DNA of 64,000 bases, taken from the NCBI RefSeq assembly GCF_013377085.1, contig NZ_JACAAX010000022.1, positions 30,370 to 94,369 of the forward strand, in the 5' to 3' direction. The position numbers and the translations under genes were made by a program. Below the pieces are notes generated by a model. That model worked only from the letters and a program-made list of their open reading frames with translations. It searched no databases and was not told the origin of the DNA. Each line of letters starts with the position of its first letter. The stretch's first letter is position 1. Below, one piece after another: positions 47,423 through 56,264 of this stretch. The stretch is from Rhodoplanes sp. Its GTDB lineage: Bacteria > Pseudomonadota > Alphaproteobacteria > Rhizobiales > Xanthobacteraceae.

Positions 47423-47507
47423 TGCACGGCAGCCATGCATCCTGACTAGTCCAAGACGCTCCTCCATTCAGCTCGACCTCAAAACGCCGCAACCCAAGGC
47501 CCCAATC

Positions 47508-49160
47508 ATGGCTCAATCGACGGTTCGCAAGACCATGACATTCGGTGAAGGCGGACTCGCATTCGTCTTCGCCGTGACGACGCTGCTCTGCCTCGTCGGT
47601 GCCGCGAAGGCGCACGACGCACCCTTCGCTTTCCATGCTTTTCTGTCCGCAGCGGCCAGCGTGGCGGCCGTCTTCCTCATCTTCCGTGGCTACTTCAACC
47701 GTCCGGCCGAGCTGCCCGGGCAGGAGACGGACGACGGCCGCGCGAACTACAACGACGGACCGATAAAGTTCGCGACTCTGGCGGCGGTGTTCTGGGGCAT
47801 CGCCGGCTTCGTGGTCGGACTGTGGATCGCGCTCGAGCTCGCCTATCCGGTGCTGAACTTCGATCTGCCATGGATCAATTTCGGCCGGCTGCGTCCGCTC
47901 CACACCTCGGCCGTCATCTTCGCCTTCGGCGGCAACGTCCTGCTCGCCTCCTCGTTCTACGTCGTCCAGCGAACTTGCCGCGCGCGCCTCGCCGGCCGTC
48001 TTGCGCCGTGGTTCGTGATCCTCGGCTACAACTTCTTCATCGTGATCGCCGGCACGGGCTATCTGCTCGGCGTCACCCAGGGCAAGGAATACGCCGAGCC
48101 CGAGTGGTACGCCGACCTGTGGCTGACCATTGTCTGGGTGGTCTATCTGCTGGTCTTCCTGGCGACGCTCATCAAGCGGAAAGAGCCGCACATCTACGTC
48201 GCCAACTGGTTCTATCTCGCCTTCATCGTCACCATCGCGGTGCTGCATCTCGGCAACAACGCGACCCTGCCGGTGTCGGTGTTCGGCTCGAAGTCCTACA
48301 TCGTCTGGGCCGGCGTCCAGGACGCGATGTTCCAGTGGTGGTACGGCCACAACGCGGTCGGCTTCTTCCTGACGGCCGGCTTCCTCGGCATCATGTACTA
48401 CTTCGTGCCGAAGCAGGCCGAGCGGCCCGTCTACTCCTATCGCCTGTCGATCGTGCACTTCTGGGCCCTGATCTTCCTCTACATCTGGGCCGGTCCGCAC
48501 CATCTCCACTACACGTCGCTGCCCGACTGGGCGCAGACGCTCGGCATGACCTTCTCGATCATGCTGTGGATGCCGTCCTGGGGCGGCATGATCAACGGCC
48601 TGATGACGCTGTCGGGGGCGTGGGACAAGCTCCGCACCGACCCTGTGCTGCGCATGCTGGTCGTCTCGGTCGCCTTCTACGGCATGTCGACCTTCGAAGG
48701 CCCGATGATGTCCATCAAGGCCGTCAACTCGCTCAGCCACTACACCGACTGGACGGTCGGTCACGTGCATTCGGGCGCGCTCGGCTGGGTCGGCTTCGTC
48801 TCGTTCGGCGCCATCTACTGCATGGTGCCGTGGCTGTGGAACAAGAAACAGATGTACAGTCTCAAGGCCGTCAACTGGCACTTCTGGATCGCCACCATCG
48901 GCATCGTGCTCTACGTTTCGGCCATGTGGGTGTCCGGTATCCTGCAGGGCCTGATGTGGCGCGCCTACACGTCGCTCGGCTTCCTCGAATACTCGTTCAT
49001 CGAGACCGTCGAGGCGATGCATCCGTTCTACGCGATCCGTGCGCTCGGCGGCGGCCTGTTCGTCGTCGGCGCGCTGATCTTCGCCTGGAACGTCTGGATG
49101 ACGGTGCGGTCGGGCGAACCGGCCGCTGTCGCACAGTCCGCCATGCAGCCGGCCGAGTGA
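47508..49160 (+). CDS. ccoN: cbb3-type cytochrome c oxidase subunit I
   Basis: A 550-residue catalytic heme-copper subunit with about 12-14 membrane helices. It reduces O2 at high affinity using electrons from CcoO and CcoP. Visible family landmarks include the heme/Cu histidines in [49 protein letters not shown] and [13 protein letters not shown]. The ATG at 47508 is chosen; an upstream start at 47409 would lie inside the FixK box. It heads the ccoNOQP operon. Confidence 0.96.
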   Translation: MAQSTVRKTMTFGEGGLAFVFAVTTLLCLVGAAKAHDAPFAFHAFLSAAASVAAVFLIFRGYFNRPAELPGQETDDGRANYNDGPIKFATLAAVFWGIAGFVVGLWIALELAYPVLNFDLPWINFGRLRPLHTSAVIFAFGGNVLLASSFYVVQRTCRARLAGRLAPWFVILGYNFFIVIAGTGYLLGVTQGKEYAEPEWYADLWLTIVWVVYLLVFLATLIKRKEPHIYVANWFYLAFIVTIAVLHLGNNATLPVSVFGSKSYIVWAGVQDAMFQWWYGHNAVGFFLTAGFLGIMYYFVPKQAERPVYSYRLSIVHFWALIFLYIWAGPHHLHYTSLPDWAQTLGMTFSIMLWMPSWGGMINGLMTLSGAWDKLRTDPVLRMLVVSVAFYGMSTFEGPMMSIKAVNSLSHYTDWTVGHVHSGALGWVGFVSFGAIYCMVPWLWNKKQMYSLKAVNWHFWIATIGIVLYVSAMWVSGILQGLMWRAYTSLGFLEYSFIETVEAMHPFYAIRALGGGLFVVGALIFAWNVWMTVRSGEPAAVAQSAMQPAE

Positions 49161-49174
49161 GAGAGGGAACGACC

Positions 49175-49909
49175 ATGTCTGTCATGGCCAAACACGCGAT
49201 CCTCGAGAAGAACTCGATCCTCCTCCTCATCGGCATCCTGCTGGTGATCTCGATCGGCGGTCTCGTCGAGATCGCGCCGCTCTTCTATCTGAAGAGCACC
49301 ATCGAGAAGGTGGACGGCATGCGGCCCTACACGCCGCTCGAGCTGGCGGGTCGCACCGTCTATGTCCGCGAAGGCTGCTACGTCTGCCATTCGCAGCAGG
49401 TGCGGCCGCTGCGCGACGAGGTCGAGCGCTACGGCCACTACTCGCTCGCCGCCGAGAGCATGTACGACCATCCGTTCCAGTGGGGCTCGAAGCGCACCGG
49501 CCCCGACTTGTCGCGGGTCGGCGGCAAGTACTCCGACGAGTGGCACGTCGCCCATCTGAGCAACCCGCGCTCGGTGGTGCCGCAGTCGGTCATGCCGGGC
49601 TATGCCTTCCTGGCCAGAACCGACCTCGACCCCAAGGCGCTCGCCGGCCACATGGAGACCCTGCGGCTCGTCGGCGTGCCCTACACGGACGAGCAGATCA
49701 AGAACGCCGCCAAGGACATCAAGGCCCAGGCGACACCCGACGACGCCGGCATCGCCGAGCTTCAGCAGCGCTATGCCAAGAGCACGGCCCGCGACTGGGA
49801 CGGCAACCCGTCGCGGATCACCGAGATGGACGCCCTCGTCGCCTATCTTCAGATGATGGGCACGCTGGTGGATCTCAAGCTTTACAACGAAAAAGCGAAT
49901 CTGCGCTGA
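49175..49909 (+). CDS. ccoO: cbb3 oxidase subunit II, mono-heme cytochrome c
   Basis: A 244-residue membrane-anchored cytochrome. An N-terminal helix ([21 protein letters not shown]) is followed by one heme site, C-x-x-C-H in [10 protein letters not shown] (Cys68, Cys71, His72). It passes electrons to CcoN and is needed for its stability. It lies 14 bp after ccoN with GAGAGGGA as ribosome site. Confidence 0.96.
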   Translation: MSVMAKHAILEKNSILLLIGILLVISIGGLVEIAPLFYLKSTIEKVDGMRPYTPLELAGRTVYVREGCYVCHSQQVRPLRDEVERYGHYSLAAESMYDHPFQWGSKRTGPDLSRVGGKYSDEWHVAHLSNPRSVVPQSVMPGYAFLARTDLDPKALAGHMETLRLVGVPYTDEQIKNAAKDIKAQATPDDAGIAELQQRYAKSTARDWDGNPSRITEMDALVAYLQMMGTLVDLKLYNEKANLR

Positions 49910-49919
49910 GAGGGGATCC

Positions 49920-50081
49920 ATGCGAATCGAGCCAGGATTGACCCTGATCAGCACCTTCGTCGTGAACTGGTGGACGCCGATCTTCGTCGCCCTGTTCGTG
50001 GCGGTGCTCGTCTACGCGCTGTGGCCGCGCAATCGCGCGACCTTCGACCACGCGGCCAAGATGCCTCTGCGGGAGGACTGA
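49920..50081 (+). CDS. ccoQ: cbb3 oxidase small subunit CcoQ
   Basis: A 53-residue protein with one membrane helix (FVVNWWTPIFVALFVAVLVYALWP) and a C-terminal RNRATFDHAAKMPLRED, typical of CcoQ. It stabilises the oxidase and helps CcoP join. It starts 10 bp after ccoO (GAGGGG at 49910-49915 is the ribosome site) and ends 4 bp before ccoP. Confidence 0.9.
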   Translation: MRIEPGLTLISTFVVNWWTPIFVALFVAVLVYALWPRNRATFDHAAKMPLRED

Positions 50082-50085
50082 AGAC

Positions 50086-50955
50086 ATGGCGACGAACGAG
50101 ATCGATGCCGTCACCGGCACGCCCACCACGGGCCACGAGTGGGACGGCATCAAGGAGCTGAACACGCCGCTGCCCCGCTGGTGGCTGTGGACCTTCTACG
50201 CCTGCATCGTGTGGTCGGTCGCCTACTGGATCGTCTATCCGGCCTGGCCGCTGGTCTCCAGCTACACGACCGGCCTGTTCGGCTACTCGTCGCGGGCGAA
50301 TGTCGCCGCCGACATTGCGGCCCTGCAGGCGTTGCGCGGCGCGAAGTCGATCGCGCTCGGCAAGACCGAGCTCGTCGACATCGAGAAGGACCCGGCGCTG
50401 CTCGCCTTCGCGCGGGCCCAGGGCCGGGCCGCCTTCGGCGACAACTGCGCCCCCTGCCACGGCTCGGGCGCCGCCGGCTCGAAAGGTTACCCGAACCTCA
50501 ACGACGACGACTGGCTTTGGGGCGGTACCCTCGACGCCGTCTACCAGACCATCCAGTACGGCGCCCGCTCGGGTCACGCCAAGGCGCGCGAGAACCAGAT
50601 GCCGGCGTTCGGCAAGGACGGCACCCTGAAGAAGGACGAGATCGTCCAGGTCGCGAGCTACGTGCGCTCGCTTTCGGGCCTGACGGTTCCGCAGGGCGTC
50701 AACCTCGAGGCCGGCAAGAAGCTGTTCGCCGACAACTGCGCGGTCTGCCACGGCGACGACGCCAAGGGCAACCAGGAGCTCGGGGCGCCGAACCTCACCG
50801 ACCGCATCTGGCTGTATGGCGGCGACCAGGACAGCGTGATCGACACCATCGCCAATGCCCGGTCCGGCGTGATGCCGGCCTGGACCGATCGTCTCGACCC
50901 GGTCACCATCAAGGCGCTCGCCGTCTACGTGCACACGCTCGGCGGCGGCCGGTAA
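50086..50955 (+). CDS. ccoP: cbb3 oxidase subunit III, di-heme cytochrome c
   Basis: A 289-residue cytochrome with a membrane helix (WWLWTFYACIVWSVAYWIVYPAW), and two heme sites: CAPCH (Cys121-Cys124-His125) and CAVCH (Cys218-Cys221-His222). It accepts electrons from the periplasmic cytochrome pool. Length and spacing match the family. It ends the ccoNOQP operon; a new FixK box begins 12 bp after its stop. Confidence 0.96.
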   Translation: MATNEIDAVTGTPTTGHEWDGIKELNTPLPRWWLWTFYACIVWSVAYWIVYPAWPLVSSYTTGLFGYSSRANVAADIAALQALRGAKSIALGKTELVDIEKDPALLAFARAQGRAAFGDNCAPCHGSGAAGSKGYPNLNDDDWLWGGTLDAVYQTIQYGARSGHAKARENQMPAFGKDGTLKKDEIVQVASYVRSLSGLTVPQGVNLEAGKKLFADNCAVCHGDDAKGNQELGAPNLTDRIWLYGGDQDSVIDTIANARSGVMPAWTDRLDPVTIKALAVYVHTLGGGR

Positions 50956-50966
50956 CATATTCATAC

Positions 50967-50980
50967 TTGAGAATGATCAA
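50967..50980 (+). promoter_or_regulatory. FixK/Fnr box upstream of ccoG
   Basis: TTGAGAATGATCAA, a perfect TTGA-N6-TCAA site, centred 84.5 bp before the ccoG start. It lies just after the ccoP stop, so ccoGHIS has its own low-oxygen promoter. Confidence 0.8.
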
Positions 50981-51012
50981 CACGGCGGGCTCGCCCGTCC
51001 TCTAGAAAGGAT

Positions 51013-51038
51013 CGCCCCGGCCATGGTGGACCGGGGCG
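51013..51038 (+). promoter_or_regulatory. Leader hairpin before ccoG
   Basis: CGCCCCGG and CCGGGGCG (8 bp, perfect) surround a 10-base centre CCATGGTGGA. If transcription starts about 41 bp after the FixK box centre, the hairpin would be at the 5' end of the mRNA, about 20 bases before the ccoG start. It lacks a U-run, so it is more likely a stability or translation element than a terminator. Confidence 0.45.
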
Positions 51039-51057
51039 GTCCCTCATCCGGAGCAAC

Positions 51058-52521
51058 ATGGTCCCCCCGCCCATGAACGTGTCCGTCAAGCCGCCCGTCG
51101 CCGCTCTTCCGGAGGCCCCCCTCTACGAATCGGCCAAGAAGAACTATCCGCAGAGCGTCCACGGCCGCTTCCGCACCGTCAAATGGGTGCTGATGGCGGT
51201 CTTCCTCGGCATCTACTACCTCTTGCCCTTCGTGCGCTGGGACCGCGGTCCCAACTCGCCGAGCCAGGCCGTGCTGGTCGACATTCCGAACACGCGCTTC
51301 TACTTCTTCTTCATCGAGCTGTGGCCCCAGGAGGTCTACTACTTCACCGGCCTGCTGGTGATCGCCGCGATGACGCTGTTCCTGATGAACGCCGTCGCGG
51401 GCCGCATCTGGTGCGGCTATGCCTGTCCGCAGACCGTCTGGACCGACCTCTTCTACGCGGTGGAGCGCTGGATCGAGGGCGATCGCCGCGAGCGCATGTT
51501 GAAGGCCAAGGCCGGGCTCGACGCCCGCCGCGTCGGCGAGCTCGCCCTCAAGCACGGCATCTGGCTGACCATCGCCTGGTGGACCGGCGGTGCCTGGGTG
51601 CTCTATTTCGCCGACGCTCCGACCCTGGTGAAGGAGCTCGCCACCTTCGAGGCGCCGATGGTGGCCTATGCCTGCATCGGCATTCTCACCTTCACGACCT
51701 ACACGCTCGCCGGCCACTTGCGCGAGCAGGTCTGCATCTACATGTGCCCGTGGCCGCGAATCCAGGCGGCTCTCACCGACGAGTGGGCCCTCAACGTCAC
51801 CTATCGCTGGGACCGCGGCGAGCCCCGCACCTCGATCAAAAAGGCGGCCGATCTGCGGTCGCTCGGCGAGAAGGCCGGCGACTGCGTCGACTGCCTGCAA
51901 TGCGTCGCGGTGTGCCCGACCGGCGTCGACATTCGCGACGGCTCGCAGCTCGGCTGCATCCAGTGCGGCCTGTGCATCGACGCCTGCGACACCGTGATGG
52001 CCAAGGTCGGCCGCCCGTTCGGCCTGATCGCCTACGACAACGACGTCAACATCGAGCGCCGGCTCGCCGGCGAGGCGCCGGTCTACCGCTTCATCCGCGC
52101 CCGCACGCTGATCTACACGGGCATCATCGCGCTGGTCGGCGCCGTGATGCTCTACGCGCTCTCCACCCGCACGCTGATCGACATCAACGTGCTGCACGAC
52201 CGCAATCCGCTGTTCGTCTCCCTGTCGGACGGCTCGACCCGCAACGCCTACACGATCCGCTTCCTCAACAAGCGCTCGGATCTGCGCACCATCGAGCTCT
52301 CCGCCGCCGGCGTGCCGATTCCGACCGTGCATGTCATCGGCGAGGAGCCGGCGAGCCGCACCATCGTGGCCGTCGGTCCCGACCAGACCCGCGAGGTGCG
52401 GGTGCTGATCACGGTGCCGCCCGCCGCCCGCATCGACAAGTCGAACGCCATCACGTTCACGGCGCGCGACGTCGACTCCGGCGACACGGCGACCGCCACC
52501 GACCATTTCTTCGGCCCGTGA
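51058..52521 (+). CDS. ccoG: Cytochrome c oxidase accessory protein CcoG (FixG)
   Basis: A 487-residue membrane ferredoxin-like protein. About five membrane helices are visible (KWVLMAVFLGIYYLLPF, EVYYFTGLLVIAAMTLFLMN, GIWLTIAWWTGGAWVLYF, ACIGILTFTTYTLAG and LIYTGIIALVGAVMLYAL). The two 4Fe-4S motifs are CVDCLQCVAVCP and CIQCGLCIDAC, and a C-terminal immunoglobulin-like domain follows. It reduces Cu(II) for CuB insertion into cbb3 oxidase. GGAG precedes the ATG at 51058. Confidence 0.95.
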   Translation: MVPPPMNVSVKPPVAALPEAPLYESAKKNYPQSVHGRFRTVKWVLMAVFLGIYYLLPFVRWDRGPNSPSQAVLVDIPNTRFYFFFIELWPQEVYYFTGLLVIAAMTLFLMNAVAGRIWCGYACPQTVWTDLFYAVERWIEGDRRERMLKAKAGLDARRVGELALKHGIWLTIAWWTGGAWVLYFADAPTLVKELATFEAPMVAYACIGILTFTTYTLAGHLREQVCIYMCPWPRIQAALTDEWALNVTYRWDRGEPRTSIKKAADLRSLGEKAGDCVDCLQCVAVCPTGVDIRDGSQLGCIQCGLCIDACDTVMAKVGRPFGLIAYDNDVNIERRLAGEAPVYRFIRARTLIYTGIIALVGAVMLYALSTRTLIDINVLHDRNPLFVSLSDGSTRNAYTIRFLNKRSDLRTIELSAAGVPIPTVHVIGEEPASRTIVAVGPDQTREVRVLITVPPAARIDKSNAITFTARDVDSGDTATATDHFFGP

Positions 52522-52544
52522 CCACCGGGACAGGGAGCGCGACC

Positions 52545-53048
52545 ATGGATACGGACATCCCGGCCACGGGACGACCTTTGACGGGCAGGCGGGTGCTGAT
52601 CTACCTGCTCGCCTTCTTCGCCGTCGTGATCGGCGTCAACGGTGTGATGATGACGCTCGCGGTCGAGACGCTGCCGGGCACCGAGGTCGACAGCCCGTAT
52701 CGGGCCAGCCTCGCCTACAAGAGCGAGATCGCCGCGGCGCAGGCCCAGACGGCGCGCGCCTGGCGGGTCGCGGCGCATGTGGAGCGCACCCCCGACAGCC
52801 GCGCCAGCGTGCGGATCGAGGCGCGCGACGCCGCCGACACGCCGATCTCCGGGCTTGCGGTGACGGCTCGATTGTCCCGTCCGACCGACAAGCGCGGGGA
52901 TCGCACGGTCGGCATCGTCGAGCGCGGCATCGGCATCTATCGCGGGGAGGCCACGGACGTGCCGTCCGGCCAGTGGGACCTGGTGATCGAGGCGGAACGC
53001 GGCGGCGACCGGGTCTATCTCTCGCGCAACCGCGTGGTGCTGCCGTAA
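52545..53048 (+). CDS. ccoH: FixH/CcoH family protein
   Basis: A 167-residue protein with one N-terminal membrane helix (VLIYLLAFFAVVIGVNGVMM) followed by a periplasmic beta-rich domain (RVAAHVERTPDSRASVRIEARD and GQWDLVIEAERGGDRVYLSRN). It belongs to the FixH family, needed to assemble cbb3 oxidase; it contacts the enzyme during maturation. It lies 23 bp after ccoG and is followed by a palindromic element, then ccoI. Confidence 0.92.
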   Translation: MDTDIPATGRPLTGRRVLIYLLAFFAVVIGVNGVMMTLAVETLPGTEVDSPYRASLAYKSEIAAAQAQTARAWRVAAHVERTPDSRASVRIEARDAADTPISGLAVTARLSRPTDKRGDRTVGIVERGIGIYRGEATDVPSGQWDLVIEAERGGDRVYLSRNRVVLP

Positions 53049-53076
53049 GGCCGCATGCGCGTTTGCGCCCGAAGCC

Positions 53077-53167
53077 GTCATGCGCGGGCTTGACCCGCGC
53101 ATCCATCGCGCTTCGAATGACGCCGTCTTTTCACTGGATGGATCGCCGTGTCGAGCCCGGCGATGAC
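53077..53167. repeat. Dispersed palindromic element (family A, copy 5), overlaps ccoI start region
   Basis: Left head ATGCGCGGGCTTGACCCGCGCAT, central ATCCATCGCGC and GGATGGATCG, right head TCGCCGTGTCGAGCCCGGCGA (imperfect). The element's end GATGAC provides an in-frame ATG (53163), 15 bp before the preferred ccoI start. Confidence 0.8.
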
Positions 53168-53177
53168 CGAGAGTGAC

Positions 53178-55418
53178 ATGACCGAGACCCCCGATCTCAC
53201 CCATTTCGTCGAGCGCTTCGACGACGGCCGCGCCCGCCTCAACCTCGCGGTCGAGGGCATGACCTGCGCGGCCTGCATGTTCGAGATCGAGGGCGGCCTC
53301 GGCGCGTTGCCGAACGTCACGAATGCGCGCGCGAATCTCACCAGCGGCCGGGTCGCCATCGAGTGGCAGGCCGACGGCGTCGACCCTGTCGCCGTGGTCG
53401 GGCGCCTCCGGGATCTGGGCTACAAGGCCTATCCGTACGACGCGCGAAGAATGGAATCCGAGGAGCAGCAGGAGGCGCGCTTCCTGCTGCGCTGCCTCGG
53501 TGTCGCGGCGTTTGCGGCCATGAATGTCATGCTGCTGTCGGTCTCGGTGTGGTCCGGCAATGTCAGTGACATCACGCCGGAGCAGCGCGACTTCTTCCAC
53601 TGGCTGTCGGCCCTCATCGCGCTGCCGGCGGTCGCCTATGCGGGCCAGCCCTTCTTCCGCTCGGCGACCCGCGCCGTGCTGGCCGGCCGCCTCAACATGG
53701 ACGTGCCGATCACGCTCGGCGTGGTGCTGGCGCTCGCCCTGTCGGTGTTCGAGACGCTGCACCACGCCGAGCACGCCTATTTCGATTCGGCCGTGATGCT
53801 GCTCGCCTTCCTGCTGGCGGGCCGCTGGCTCGACCAGAACATGCGCCGTCGCACCCGGGCGGTCGCGGCGAACCTCGCCGCCCTCAAGGCCGAGACCGCG
53901 GTGAAGTTCATCAGCGCCGACGAGATCAGCGAGGTGCCGGTGGCGGCGATCCGGCCCGGAGATCTCGTGCTGGTGCGGCCCGGCGAGCGCATCGCGGTCG
54001 ACGGCGAGGTCGAGGACGGCCGCTCCGAGATCGACCAGAGCCTGGTGACGGGCGAGACCGCCCACGTGTCGGCCGAGCGCGGCACGCTGGTCTATGCCGG
54101 CACCCTCAACGTCAACGGCACGCTGCGGGTGCGGGTCGGCGCGGCCGATCGCGGCACGCTGCTCGACGAGGTCACGCGGCTCCTCGACCACGCCGTCGAG
54201 GCGCGCTCGCATTATGTCCGGCTCGCCGAGCGCGCGGCGCGGCTCTATGCGCCGGTCGTCCATCTCACGGCGATCGTCACCATGCTGGGCTGGGTGGCGC
54301 TCGGCGCCACCTGGCACGACGCCGTCGTCACGGCGATCGCGGTCTTGATCATCACCTGCCCGTGCGCGCTCGGGCTCGCCATTCCGGCCGTCCAGGTGGT
54401 CGCCTCGGGCGCGTTGTTCCGCGCCGGCGTGCTGCTCGCATCGGGCGATGCCATCGAGCGGCTCGCCAGCGTCGACACGGTGGTGTTCGACAAGACCGGC
54501 ACGCTGACGCTGCCGGAGCCGGAGCTGGTCGACGCGGGTCGGGTCAGCCCTGAAACGCTGGCGCTCGCCGGCCGCCTCGCGCTGGCGAGCCGCCATCCGC
54601 TCGCCGCCGCCATCGCGCGCGCGGCCGGGGCGACGGCGCCGCTCGACGACGCGAGCGAGGAGCCGGGGCAGGGCGTGAGCGCCATCGTCGACGGCGACGA
54701 CGGACTCGTCCGCGAGGTTCGGCTCGGCCGGCCGTCCTGGTGCGGCGCCGAGGCGGAGGCGACGCGCGTCGCCGCGGCCGATCCGGAGGCGTCGGTGATC
54801 GTCTTCCGGGACGGCGCGGCCGTCACGGTCTTTTCCGTGCGCCAGCGTCTGCGCGAGGACGCGACCGCTGTGCTGGCCGGGCTGCGGGCGCGGGGGCTTG
54901 CCGTGGAGCTTCTGTCCGGCGACCGCGAGGCGGCGGTCGGTCATGTGGCGCGCCAACTCGGCGTCACCGAGGTACGGGCCGCCGCGACCCCGGCCGACAA
55001 GATCGCCCGCATCGAGGCGTTGCGCGCCGCCGGCCGAAAGGTCCTGATGGTCGGCGACGGCATCAACGACGCCCCGGCGCTCGCCGCCGCCGACGTGTCG
55101 CTGTCGCCCGTCACGGCGGCGCATCTCACCCAGTCGGCCTCCGACGCCGTCTTCCTCGGCGACCGCCTGCAGCCGGTTGCGGCCGCGCTCGACATCACCC
55201 GCCGGGCGCGCCGGATCATGCACGAGAACCTGTGGCTCGCGGTGGTGTACAATGCGATCGCGGTGCCGGTGGCGATCGCCGGCTTGGCGACGCCGCTGGT
55301 CGCCGCGGTGGCGATGTCGGGTTCGTCCATGCTGGTGATCCTCAACGCCCTGCGGGCCAAGCCCCGGTCGGCGGGTGGGGATCCCGGTCTGGCGTCCGGG
55401 CGCCCCCGCACCATATGA
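53178..55418 (+). CDS. ccoI: Copper-transporting P-type ATPase CcoI (FixI)
   Basis: A 746-residue P1B ATPase. The N-terminal metal-binding domain has GMTCAAC (Cys30, Cys33). The membrane metal site is CPCALGLAIP at about residue 394, the phosphorylation motif DKTGTLTLPE at about 437, and the hinge GDGINDAPAL at about 626, with SRHPLAA as the SEHPLA-type HP motif. It exports copper from the cytosol toward cbb3 oxidase. The start is uncertain: ATG codons at 53148, 53163 and 53178 are in frame, and 53178 has the best spacing from a GAG sequence; the first two derive from the repeat. Confidence 0.94.
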   Translation: MTETPDLTHFVERFDDGRARLNLAVEGMTCAACMFEIEGGLGALPNVTNARANLTSGRVAIEWQADGVDPVAVVGRLRDLGYKAYPYDARRMESEEQQEARFLLRCLGVAAFAAMNVMLLSVSVWSGNVSDITPEQRDFFHWLSALIALPAVAYAGQPFFRSATRAVLAGRLNMDVPITLGVVLALALSVFETLHHAEHAYFDSAVMLLAFLLAGRWLDQNMRRRTRAVAANLAALKAETAVKFISADEISEVPVAAIRPGDLVLVRPGERIAVDGEVEDGRSEIDQSLVTGETAHVSAERGTLVYAGTLNVNGTLRVRVGAADRGTLLDEVTRLLDHAVEARSHYVRLAERAARLYAPVVHLTAIVTMLGWVALGATWHDAVVTAIAVLIITCPCALGLAIPAVQVVASGALFRAGVLLASGDAIERLASVDTVVFDKTGTLTLPEPELVDAGRVSPETLALAGRLALASRHPLAAAIARAAGATAPLDDASEEPGQGVSAIVDGDDGLVREVRLGRPSWCGAEAEATRVAAADPEASVIVFRDGAAVTVFSVRQRLREDATAVLAGLRARGLAVELLSGDREAAVGHVARQLGVTEVRAAATPADKIARIEALRAAGRKVLMVGDGINDAPALAAADVSLSPVTAAHLTQSASDAVFLGDRLQPVAAALDITRRARRIMHENLWLAVVYNAIAVPVAIAGLATPLVAAVAMSGSSMLVILNALRAKPRSAGGDPGLASGRPRTI

Positions 55419-55482
55419 GCGACGGCGCCTGCGAAGCCCCCGCTTCGCGCGCGAGGGCGCCGAAAGCGTGAGGAGAGGCGCC

Positions 55483-55674
55483 ATGGAAGTCCTGGTCTAT
55501 CTGGTGCCGCTGGCGCTCTCGCTCGGACTCCTGGGGCTCGGCGCCTTCCTGTGGTCGCTCAAGACCGGCCAGTACGACGACCTCGACGGCGCCGCCTGGC
55601 GCGCCATCATGGACGACGACCAGCTTCCGCCCGCGGCCGCGCAGAAGAAGGCGCCGCCGCCCCAGACTCCCTGA
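55483..55674 (+). CDS. ccoS: cbb3 oxidase maturation protein CcoS (FixS)
   Basis: A 63-residue protein with one membrane helix (VLVYLVPLALSLGLLGLGAFLWSLK) followed by the CcoS signature TGQYDDLDGAAWRAIMDDDQ. It helps insert heme and copper into CcoN. The strong GAGGAGAGGCGCC site sets the ATG at 55483. It ends 12 bp before the convergent RidA-family gene. Confidence 0.94.
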   Translation: MEVLVYLVPLALSLGLLGLGAFLWSLKTGQYDDLDGAAWRAIMDDDQLPPAAAQKKAPPPQTP

Positions 55675-55686
55675 CGCGGCGCGCCT

Positions 55687-56166
55687 TCAGTCGATCTCCA
55701 CCTCGGCCTCGATCTCGACCGGAATGCCGAACGGCAGCGCGGCGACGCCGACGGCGGAACGGGCGTGCTGGCCGCGCTCCGGCCCGAACACGGCCAGGAT
55801 CAGGTCGGAGAAGCCGTTGATGACGGCCGGCATGGCCTGGAAGCCCGGCGCGCTCGTCACCATGCCGAAGGCGCGCACCCAGGCGGTGACGCGGTCGAGG
55901 CTGCCGAGCTCGCGGTGCAGGCTCGCCAGGATGGCGAGGCCGGTGAGGCGCGCCGCCTCGGTGGCCTGCTCGACCGTGATCGGGTCGCCGACCCGGCCGG
56001 GCAGCGACCACAGCCGGCCGTCCGGCAGCACCGGGCCGTGGCCCGAGATCGCGGCGCGCCGGCCGACCACGCGGACGAAACGGAACGGCAGCACGGTGCC
56101 GGGCGGCAGCGTCGGCGCCGGCGGCAGCACCAGGCCGAGCTCGGTCAGGCGGGCTTCGATCGACAT
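55687..56166 (-). CDS. RidA/YjgF-family protein
   Basis: A 159-residue member of the RidA superfamily, YjgF/YER057c fold. Features: RVVGRRAAISGHGPVLPDG, EQATEAARLTGLAILASLHRELG and the C-terminal RSAVGVAALPFGIPVEIEAEVEID. Classical RidA has an Arg that binds 2-aminoacrylate derivatives; here the R-S-A-V-G-V-A-A-L-P-F-G sequence fits the same position. It may detoxify enamine intermediates or act in a related way. It lies downstream of hemA on the same strand but beyond hemA's terminator. Confidence 0.87.
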   Translation of the reverse strand: MSIEARLTELGLVLPPAPTLPPGTVLPFRFVRVVGRRAAISGHGPVLPDGRLWSLPGRVGDPITVEQATEAARLTGLAILASLHRELGSLDRVTAWVRAFGMVTSAPGFQAMPAVINGFSDLILAVFGPERGQHARSAVGVAALPFGIPVEIEAEVEID

Positions 56167-56207
56167 GAGATTGGTGATCCGACTGGGGACGATCTGCTTC
56201 CTATAAA

Positions 56208-56235
56208 CGAAAATGCGCGGGCCGGGGCCCGCGCA
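56208..56235 (-). terminator. Rho-independent terminator of hemA
   Basis: A perfect 10-bp stem TGCGCGGGCC/GGCCCGCGCA with a 2-base centre, read on the minus strand and followed by TTTTCG. It lies about 30 bp after the hemA stop codon. Confidence 0.8.
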
Positions 56236-56264
56236 AGTCGTCCAGGTCGAACGGAACGCGCGGC

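Noticed and set aside
17002..53167. Repeats as a possible CRISPR array
   Set aside because: The copies are dispersed single palindromes, not regularly spaced direct repeats, and no cas genes are present.
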